A DNA stretch of 64,000 bases from Raoultibacter massiliensis (GTDB lineage: Bacteria; Actinomycetota; Coriobacteriia; Coriobacteriales; Eggerthellaceae), in assembly GCF_900199545.1 (NCBI RefSeq), contig NZ_LT962671.1, positions 980,814 to 1,044,813 of the forward strand. Reading direction: 5' to 3'. Every line of letters starts with the position of its first letter. Position 1 is the first letter of the stretch. Below the pieces are notes generated by a model, which searched no databases, had not been told where the DNA came from, and saw only the letters and a program-made list of their open reading frames with translations. Of this stretch, positions 10,801 to 16,687 are shown in pieces. Made by a program: the position numbers and the translations under genes.

Positions 10801-12787
10801 CAGAATCAACCTAAACAAAAATCGCCTGTTCGGACAAGACTTCGAGATCCTCGACAAAAACGGAGATAAGACAACCCTTAAAAAGCTGATGAGCGGGAAA
10901 GCCGATTTTCGCTCGGTCCGGTCGGAGTCTCTAGAAGCCAGCGAAGGCGGCACCATTGCTTCCGTGGCCGTCAAGGGCGTCCAAACCGCGTACGTACGCG
11001 ATCTGGACGGCAATATGCTGCATGAGATGGATGCCGCTTCTCCTTGCGAAACATTCGAGCCTTATGGCTATTTCTTGAGCAACGGAGAAGGGTCTTTCGA
11101 GTTCGAATACGACGCGTCCGCTGTCGAGGTATCTTTCTCGGGCGGCACGGTCACCGATTGCCGCCTGGCAAGCATGGATACGGCCGAAGATTCCGATTTG
11201 AGAAACGCGGCCACCGTGCAGGCCACTGACCTAAACGGAGACGAACTGTATGCAGATTGCTCTTCGGGCGAACCCGATCTTGTTTTACGGGATTCGGCAG
11301 GTAACGCGATCGAAAGCATTGAGCTGGACAAAACCACAATCGAGCAGCGGCCTACTGAAGACATCGGGGAAGCTGTTGCAGAAGAAATAAAGGACCAATG
11401 CTACACGGGATCTCCAATCGAACCAAGCGTCGAGCTGGCTCTTTCGGGTGTGGCGCTTGAAACGGGCGTCGACTACGACCTGCGATACGACGGAAACGTC
11501 AACGCGGGAACGGCTTCTGCGATTGCGGAAGGAAAAGGGAAATACAGCGGCAGCAAGACCATCGGGTTCGAGATTGCACCGACCTCGCTTGCCGATGCGA
11601 AGGTAGAGCTATCTTCGTACTCATTTCCCCATACTGGCTCAGCGATTGAACCGAACGTGAACGTCTCGCTCGGGGGCGTAGCGCTTACGGGAGGAACCGA
11701 TTTCGAAGTTTCCTATAGCCAAAACAGCGCGATCGGAATAGCGACTGTGACAGTGACGGGTGCAGGAAATTATACAGGCACCGCGCAAACAACGTTTACC
11801 ATTGAAGCCGGCGAACCGGAACCCGGGCCCGACCCCCAACCCGCCCCTGCGGTCGCAGAGCGCTGCGGGGGCGCCGACCGCTACAAGACGATGGCGCTCG
11901 TCTCCCAGCGGGCCTTCCCGCAAAGCGGGTCGTGCGGGACCGTCGTCGTGGCGCGCGGCGACAACTTCCCCGACGCGCTTGCGGCGGCGGGGCTCGCCGG
12001 CGTGAAGGGGGGCCAGGTGCTCCTGACCGACACCGATTCCCTCACCCCCGAGACGAAAGCCGAGATCAAGCGCCTCGGGGCCGCCAAGGCCTACGTCCTC
12101 GGCGACAAGAACGCGGTCTCCGACAAGACGTTCGGCGACATCAAGAGGCTCGTAGGGGGCAACGCCGAGAGGGTCGGCGGCAAAGACCGCATCGACACGG
12201 CGCTCAAGATCCACGAGGCGGGGGGAGGCGGCTGGGGGACCACCGCCATCGTCGCCACCGGCTCCAAGGCCGCAGACGCGCTCTCCGCCTCCCCCCTCGC
12301 CTACCGCCTGAAGGCGCCGATCTTCCTCGCGGATTCGGACGGGAGCCTCTCGGGAGGCACGCTCGACGCCATCCGGAAGGGAGGCTTCGACACCGTGCTC
12401 GTCATGGGCTCCGGGTACTCGGTCTCCGCGAGCGCCGAGAAGGCGCTGAAGAAGCATGCGGCGACCGTCCGCTTCAGCGGGGAAACCCGCTACGAGACCT
12501 CGAAGCTCACGGCGGAGTGGGCGCTTCGAAACGGCTTCACGTGCAGGAACGCCGTCGCGACGGCGGGGCGGGAGGGCAAGTACGCGGACGCCCTCGTGGC
12601 CTCGTCGCTCGGCGGCATCAGCGCCTCCCCCCTCCTGCTGGTGGACGACGGGGCGGACGGAACCCTCTGCGTCTCGAAGGTGATCGCCCCGCACAAGTCG
12701 CAGGCGGAGAAGGTCTACGTGCTGGGCGACAAGAACAGCGTCTCGGACGCGATCCATGCCGCCATACGGAAAGCCATCCGACAATGA
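7853..12787 (+). CDS. Giant CWB2-anchored surface protein with beta-helix, pseudo-lipase and RTX-like regions (copy 2)
   Basis: A 1644-aa paralogue of the preceding gene. Residues 1-33 are a signal peptide (ASKRF, hydrophobic core, AEAET). About 50-515 is a beta-helix-like region with repeated GGI-G and C-T/N-x-G elements. About 540-780 is the lipase-like domain; its elbow reads TGSEYGG, with Glu672 replacing the nucleophilic Ser. About 863-895 is RTX-like (GDGTSKLNGGWGGDLY). Two Ig/MBG-like modules lie at about 1180-1243 and 1250-1320, against one in copy 1. Three CWB2 repeats end the protein. The ATG at 7853 is 9 nt after GGAGGA; the GTG at 7847 is nearly as good. Outside the anchor the two proteins are clearly diverged, so the ectodomains appear to evolve faster than the cassette. 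Confidence 0.85.
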   Translation: MAASKRFLAALLAIAITASLLPICPREAEAETINESGEPGIGYSLFESPLSEVPDGFIGIYDVDGLLAIENDLDGKFILMDDIDLSSYSGTLSIGGSNIGADGFTGELEGNWHVIDGMKISIDEPDNRQALTGLFGAIRGASIRNLAFENANIKFVDHERTNDSIRYIGVLCGHAKDSTIFNCTVEGTVYAEDTGDGLWTRTGGICGSVSGNSLIEQCTNRASVTSPVGCGFDLTSGGICGELDGSEVSIRKCTNYGAVSGMDAAGICGYASTNGSSFSECANYGNITATAKGASSSGYAGGIAGFSCSSFEKCMNAGEIRGSNYVAGICAWGQTVRQCYNTGAVESSNTTNVEGTYQVAAGIIAGESSTDISHVVITDCFNTGEIRAINTNGDLEYDSASAGGIKGSGNMDSVEVARCYNRGNLHATSDNPAKTKVGHIWARGDNHGDAVPSSDNYSLESATLEAAIIDSTAQCTALDEESMKKASLFSGFDFENVWGMGPEDYPYPTLRGIPNGYASNDPNGIPDKPVVDPWIEPDPLTAVAASELAAFVTSGGTEGVLGQSSILRELTSCELSEWTEAASFYDRPIWKGSDAKRCDLIDQELDSARVLEYSFSPNYVVIESGSGCIIAFGNHHGMDLKTADEHLKNALQVYRTYADRYGADRMFITGSEYGGSLASYVCTLTGAKGCIFNASGAGYDAAVINSYLDLANYTGVDGIACTHYYTPTYYDDRLSSGILGLRDAMDNFWSYPSISVADNGLSDDASDICSMYSAVDGAFTFNNLLREESSRATGRFSMEPSALFSTLASAVQGKPDLSLFSKSIVLSLGTSKPDSFNSVWNDSENWFTQLVLLGDAGSGSDKAKTGNWNDTIVAGDGTSKLNGGWGGDLYVIKGEKCTVTIDDYAQTGLQSGVNIKKFFNLGKEFVDSDDIAWGALNGTYKIIKLLDEESLLQKDRLYLPHAEMSGLSVSETGEYYVIEYGESRINLNKNRLFGQDFEILDKNGDKTTLKKLMSGKADFRSVRSESLEASEGGTIASVAVKGVQTAYVRDLDGNMLHEMDAASPCETFEPYGYFLSNGEGSFEFEYDASAVEVSFSGGTVTDCRLASMDTAEDSDLRNAATVQATDLNGDELYADCSSGEPDLVLRDSAGNAIESIELDKTTIEQRPTEDIGEAVAEEIKDQCYTGSPIEPSVELALSGVALETGVDYDLRYDGNVNAGTASAIAEGKGKYSGSKTIGFEIAPTSLADAKVELSSYSFPHTGSAIEPNVNVSLGGVALTGGTDFEVSYSQNSAIGIATVTVTGAGNYTGTAQTTFTIEAGEPEPGPDPQPAPAVAERCGGADRYKTMALVSQRAFPQSGSCGTVVVARGDNFPDALAAAGLAGVKGGQVLLTDTDSLTPETKAEIKRLGAAKAYVLGDKNAVSDKTFGDIKRLVGGNAERVGGKDRIDTALKIHEAGGGGWGTTAIVATGSKAADALSASPLAYRLKAPIFLADSDGSLSGGTLDAIRKGGFDTVLVMGSGYSVSASAEKALKKHAATVRFSGETRYETSKLTAEWALRNGFTCRNAVATAGREGKYADALVASSLGGISASPLLLVDDGADGTLCVSKVIAPHKSQAEKVYVLGDKNSVSDAIHAAIRKAIRQ
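11816..12778 (+). repeat. 963-bp cell-wall-binding cassette, copy 2
   Basis: Second copy of the cassette at 6783-7745, differing only at 12147, 12345, 12357 and 12477. It encodes the three CWB2 repeats that should hold the protein non-covalently to anionic cell-wall polymers. The last codons differ: copy 1 ends in Glu-stop, this one in Arg-Gln-stop. Confidence 0.95.
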
Positions 12788-12792
12788 GTGAA

Positions 12793-12822
12793 GGGGCTTG
12801 GCTCGGCATTGAGCCAAGCCTC
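12793..12822. terminator. Strong hairpin between convergent genes
   Basis: GGCTTGGCTC (12795-12804) pairs perfectly with GAGCCAAGCC (12811-12820) across a 6-nt loop, five bases after the stop of the second surface-protein gene. No U-tract follows on either strand, so it may be a weak terminator or an RNA-stabilising 3' end. The rest of the gap up to 12951 shows nothing else. Confidence 0.55.
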
Positions 12823-12951
12823 AGAAGAGCAGCGACAGAGGTGCAAACTCTTAAGGAGACGCCATCGTAAACGGGTTCGCTCCGAACGGGGCGCAAAAGA
12901 AACAGCGATGGAACGAAGGGATCATCTTCCCCCGAAAACCCGTCGCAGCCC

Positions 12952-13845
12952 TCACCTCTTGGCACTGGGAACCAATAAAATAGCCCTCATGGGACAAGCG
13001 TCAACGCATGCACCGCACTGGGTGCACTCGGGTATATCGAGGCTATGGGGATCGACCTTTTCAGGGCAGATATCCACGCATACGCGGCAATCCACCCCTT
13101 GCGTTCTCAGGCAAGCGTCTTCGCCCACGCGCGGACGAACGATTCGCTTCCTGCTCGAAAGAAGCGACAGCATGGCAGATACGGGGCATACCTTAAAGCA
13201 CCACGATCCGAAAATAACCAACTCGACAACAAGCACAGCGGGGAACACGATCAAGTCCCACATGAACACGTGCTGGGAAAACGCGTAGCCAATCGCTAAA
13301 ACGGAGGCAAATGTCAACCCTATGGGGCACGCGAGGCAGAAGACGGGAAAGCCCAAAACGAAGCTTGAAAGCAAGGTGCCAGCAAGAACCCCGTGGCGCC
13401 CGTCTATAAGCCTGCCGTCTCGCTTGCCTCCAACTGCGGGTAACGGATCCTTGCTGCATGCTGCACGATGAGCAACCTTTCGCTCCCCTTCCAGCTGATC
13501 GCAGGAGCATGAAGCGCATTTGCTTCCCAAGCGCGCATCGTCGTTCTTCGAATCCCTCACGCCGAAGATACGGCGCACCCAAGGAGTGGGGCATATCCAC
13601 GAGCAAAACGCCTTGCCTGCAATAAGGGTGATCACAACCACGATGGCGAAGCAAAAAACACCGCTCCACGTGGGAATCTTGGTGCTCAGCATGCTTTCGA
13701 GAATGCCCACCGGACACGCGTACATCAAGCCACCGAAGCCGAACGACGAATACGACCCGAACCCGAGACGAAACACGAACGACCCGATGGTTAAACCGAT
13801 AACGACAAGCGCAACGAGCGCTCGCATGCGCGACATCTTCATCAT
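12952..13845 (-). CDS. NapH-like membrane iron-sulfur protein
   Basis: A 297-aa membrane protein with about four transmembrane segments and several cysteine clusters. The two membrane-proximal CxxxCP motifs of the NapH/MauN family are present (CSWICP and CFKVCP). The C-terminus carries two [4Fe-4S] ferredoxin sites (CRVCVDICPEKV and CTQCGACVDACPM). Family members pass electrons from quinol toward periplasmic acceptors. Its ATG overlaps the stop of the preceding NapG-like gene (ATGA), so the two are translationally coupled and probably work together. It is the last gene of the molybdoenzyme operon. The napH name is not used because no nitrate reductase is evident here. Confidence 0.85.
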   Translation of the reverse strand: MMKMSRMRALVALVVIGLTIGSFVFRLGFGSYSSFGFGGLMYACPVGILESMLSTKIPTWSGVFCFAIVVVITLIAGKAFCSWICPTPWVRRIFGVRDSKNDDARLGSKCASCSCDQLEGERKVAHRAACSKDPLPAVGGKRDGRLIDGRHGVLAGTLLSSFVLGFPVFCLACPIGLTFASVLAIGYAFSQHVFMWDLIVFPAVLVVELVIFGSWCFKVCPVSAMLSLLSSRKRIVRPRVGEDACLRTQGVDCRVCVDICPEKVDPHSLDIPECTQCGACVDACPMRAILLVPSAKR

Positions 13846-14414
13846 GACACCATGCTTCCGACAACGCGAATCGCTCGTCTGCCATCGCCATCGTAATAGC
13901 TAAGGCTGGAAGACGGGCATGCGTATTCGCATGCTCCGCATCCGTTGCAGAGAGATTCATCGACAAGAGGTAGCCTGCTCTCGTCGTTCCACGACAATGC
14001 CTCGTAGGAGCAAGCAGGAACACATTTTTCACACGAGACGCATTTGGCCGCTTCGACCACAGCAACACCGATAAGCGGCTCAGAATCGCCATCCCACGCC
14101 TCAAGCGCGCCGGTCGGACACACCCCGACGCACTTCCCGCAGAAATCGCAGTACCCCCGTTTGAAATCAAGATAAGGAGTCCGCGCGTTGACGATGCCGT
14201 CCGAGAGGCCCGCTGGCTGGATGCAATCGAGCGGACAGCTCGACAAGCATTTTCCGCACTTGATGCAGGCACCGATGAACGCTTCTTCGCTTTGGCCACT
14301 CGGAGGTCTCAGCAACTTGCGCTCGCCTGCAAAAGCGCTCACCGCCCACCCGAAAGCCGATAGGATGCCGATCGAGCACGCTCCCGAGATCATCGCACGA
14401 CGCGTAATAGACAT
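13842..14414 (-). CDS. NapG-like exported ferredoxin with four [4Fe-4S] sites
   Basis: A 190-aa protein whose N-terminus (SITRRAMISG followed by a hydrophobic stretch) resembles a twin-arginine signal without the usual Phe. Four cysteine clusters follow: CIKCGKCLSSCP, CDFCGKCVGVCP, CVSCEKCVPAC and CNGCGACEYACP. This is the layout of NapG/MauM-type periplasmic electron carriers. It overlaps the NapH-like gene by four bases and lies 18 bp after the TorD-type chaperone gene. An electron-transfer role from NapH to the DmsA-like enzyme or another acceptor is inferred. Confidence 0.85.
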   Translation of the reverse strand: MSITRRAMISGACSIGILSAFGWAVSAFAGERKLLRPPSGQSEEAFIGACIKCGKCLSSCPLDCIQPAGLSDGIVNARTPYLDFKRGYCDFCGKCVGVCPTGALEAWDGDSEPLIGVAVVEAAKCVSCEKCVPACSYEALSWNDESRLPLVDESLCNGCGACEYACPSSSLSYYDGDGRRAIRVVGSMVS

Positions 14415-14432
14415 AAGGATCGCCGCCTGCAG

Positions 14433-15149
14433 CTAGTGCGAAAGAGCCTGCTCGCATCCGCCGCGCAGCTCAATGCCGACGTCGTTCATGATTGAACCGT
14501 CAAGCTTCACCCATCCTCGCGTAAACTTGGCAACGCCTTGGTAAAACGGCGTTCTGCAATTCTCTTCGATGGCATCGCAAAAAACATCGATCCAGTTCAA
14601 AAGATGCTGCTCGTGGAACGACGCCTGCACATCGGCGATCCGAAGCGCTTCATCGCAATCGCCCGCTTCGATCGCCTCGTTTTGGCGCTCTGCCATAACG
14701 GCAAGAAACTCCAGTTCAAACGCAATATGATCTTCAGGCGTACGAAGATCGTCCATAGGGGAAACATGCTCGTCGTAGTATACCTTGCACACCTCGTCGC
14801 GCGGCCCCTGCATAAGCAAGCCCGTCTCGGACATAAAGACGGACTCGAAGGGGATAGCCATCCTATCGTCGTTGTTCCCAGCGGCAAGAAACGTATGGGC
14901 GTAATCGACGGCCAGTTCCTGACGTGTTCCCGAGTTGCATTTCGCAAGATACGACTTGATATCCGCCCATCCGTCATCCATATCCCGATCGCCAAGATCG
15001 AGCGAGCCGACATCCGAGCATCGGATCCGCTCGATCTGTTCGCTCGTCAGCTCTTGCCAATACAGCGATGACAGCAATCGATACAGCGCCGCCCTGCTCT
15101 GGTTCAATGTCGTTATCTCTTCGGTATGCTGTTTGCGCTCAGAAGCCAT
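14433..15149 (-). CDS. TorD/DmsD-family molybdoenzyme chaperone
   Basis: A 238-aa, mainly helical, cytoplasmic protein. It contains the E-(x)3-F-M-S-E-x-G-L-(x)3-P pattern (ESVFMSETGLLMQGPRDEV) and the PEDHIAFELEFLAVM segment that mark TorD/DmsD chaperones. Such proteins bind the Tat signal of their molybdoenzyme and hold it until the bis-MGD cofactor is inserted. It lies downstream of the dmsABC-like genes, so the 982-aa catalytic subunit is the expected client. A GC-rich hairpin precedes it at 15186-15211. Confidence 0.9.
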   Translation of the reverse strand: MASERKQHTEEITTLNQSRAALYRLLSSLYWQELTSEQIERIRCSDVGSLDLGDRDMDDGWADIKSYLAKCNSGTRQELAVDYAHTFLAAGNNDDRMAIPFESVFMSETGLLMQGPRDEVCKVYYDEHVSPMDDLRTPEDHIAFELEFLAVMAERQNEAIEAGDCDEALRIADVQASFHEQHLLNWIDVFCDAIEENCRTPFYQGVAKFTRGWVKLDGSIMNDVGIELRGGCEQALSH

Positions 15150-15185
15150 ATCGCTTCGTCCTTTCCAATCCGAAGACCTTTGCCG

Positions 15186-15211
15186 GCCGTCCGCCCATCG
15201 GGGCGGACGGC
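15186..15211. promoter_or_regulatory. 11-bp perfect hairpin between dmsC-like and torD-like genes
   Basis: GCCGTCCGCCC (15186-15196) and GGGCGGACGGC (15201-15211) form a perfect stem with an ATCG loop. It lies in the 102-bp gap within the minus-strand operon. Without a U-tract it is more likely an RNA stability or partial-termination element that sets the ratio of structural subunits to chaperone (inference). Confidence 0.6.
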
Positions 15212-15251
15212 ATCGATTAGCAGCAAATCGGCGGCAAAGGTGTTTCGAAAA

Positions 15252-16052
15252 CTAAATCATGTTGAAGAAATCGTTAATCGGCACCATCGAAAGCCACATC
15301 GCACAACGAAACGCCATCCCCGCACCCAGGGCGAGAACGCATCCCACTGCGGCGAGCGCGGTTGCGCTTTCAGGCTTCTTCATCGCAACGCCGGCGCAAA
15401 CCGCAGCTGCAAGGTTGCCGACAACCGCTGCTATCGCCCACGATCCAGCCGCATTAAGAACCTCGGGGACCATGAAAACGTACAGCGCCGCAAGCACAAC
15501 CCCGACGAGCGATCCCGCAAGAGCGACTTTCGCGAAAAAGGACGCATCTTCTTTCGAACCGCGAGCACCGACGAGCGCGAGGTAGGCAAGGGAGCCCATC
15601 GCCAAAGCGGTTCCCAGATACCCGAGAGGCAGCAAGGGGGTATCCCGCGCCGGGCACGAGCTCATCATGTACGACGAGCCAGCCATGAACGACAAGGCGA
15701 CGCCGGCTATAGCCGAGATGACCAGAAACACTTTGCGAACCGTATCGGAAGCCTTCCTTGCATGCAAAACCAGATACACGATGGCGCACAGAGCCGAGAT
15801 TCCGACCAAAACCGCTTCGATGAAAATACCTGAAGTCGGATGGCTCAAAGCTGCAAGCATGTTCTCGGGATGCGAGAGATGCAGCACCGAGGCAAAGCCG
15901 CCGACAGCCATCAGGACAAGGCCCGAAAGCATCGCGATAAATCTCGTCCGCTCCGCCCGATTCGTCCATTCCGAGATCAGCACGCATGCAAACAGCCAGC
16001 CAGCGAGCCCGGTCAACGCCGTAAACAGAACAAGGGACCACTGTATGCTCAT
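15252..16052 (-). CDS. DmsC-like membrane anchor subunit
   Basis: A 266-aa protein with about eight hydrophobic helices, starting MSIQWSLVLFTALTGLAGWLF as DMSO reductase anchor subunits typically do. It would hold the A and B subunits at the membrane and take electrons from menaquinol. The start at 16052 is chosen because its ATG overlaps the TGA of the dmsB-like gene; longer upstream reading is inside that gene. The conserved order A, B, C supports the call. Confidence 0.9.
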   Translation of the reverse strand: MSIQWSLVLFTALTGLAGWLFACVLISEWTNRAERTRFIAMLSGLVLMAVGGFASVLHLSHPENMLAALSHPTSGIFIEAVLVGISALCAIVYLVLHARKASDTVRKVFLVISAIAGVALSFMAGSSYMMSSCPARDTPLLPLGYLGTALAMGSLAYLALVGARGSKEDASFFAKVALAGSLVGVVLAALYVFMVPEVLNAAGSWAIAAVVGNLAAAVCAGVAMKKPESATALAAVGCVLALGAGMAFRCAMWLSMVPINDFFNMI

Positions 16053-16687
16053 TGCACCTTCTCCTTCCAACTGCTTTCCGGCCAATCAGGCGTTATCGGC
16101 TGCAGATTCCCACTTTCGATCCACGGGGCTATGCGTTCCGATAAGATGTAGCGCGTAGCCGGTCGATTCCCGACATCGGTCAGGCAATGAACCGAATCAG
16201 CCTCGGCTTCGGCAATGGCCTTCGCGGCAGGAGACTCCGGATCATCGAGATCCCCGTAGAAACGGGCGTCGGCGCAGCAATCCTCAACGCATTTGGGGAG
16301 TCCGCCCGACCCGGTACGCTGCGCGCAGAGCGTGCACTTCTCGACGACGTTTTCCTTGACGTTCCACGACCGCACGCCGTAGGGGCACGCCATCATGCAG
16401 TACTTGCATCCGATGCACTTGTCCTTGTCGACGAGAACGATCCCCTCTTCGTTTCGGTAACTCGCGCCCGTCGGACACACGTGAACGCAAGGAGCGTCTT
16501 CGCATTGCTGGCACTGGACGGGCAGCCAGTACACATGCAAATCGGGGAACTGCCCCATAGGCCCAACCTGCACGACCTTGTTCCAATAGCTTCCCAAAGC
16601 GACCCCGTTTTCAACTTTGCATGCCATCTCGCACGCATGGCAGCCGATACAGCGGTCAACGTTTACCACTAATGCATAGCGACTCAT
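16049..16687 (-). CDS. DmsB-like electron-transfer subunit, four [4Fe-4S] clusters
   Basis: A 212-aa ferredoxin-type subunit with the four cysteine groups expected of DmsB/PsrB proteins: CIGCHACEMAC, CQQCEDAPCVHVCP, CIGCKYCMMACP and CTLC followed by CVEDC. There is no signal peptide, so it should be exported together with the Tat-carrying A subunit. The ATG at 16687 overlaps the TGA of the dmsA-like gene; an AGGAGGT lies 11 nt upstream. It passes electrons between the membrane anchor and the molybdenum subunit. Confidence 0.93.
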   Translation of the reverse strand: MSRYALVVNVDRCIGCHACEMACKVENGVALGSYWNKVVQVGPMGQFPDLHVYWLPVQCQQCEDAPCVHVCPTGASYRNEEGIVLVDKDKCIGCKYCMMACPYGVRSWNVKENVVEKCTLCAQRTGSGGLPKCVEDCCADARFYGDLDDPESPAAKAIAEAEADSVHCLTDVGNRPATRYILSERIAPWIESGNLQPITPDWPESSWKEKVQ

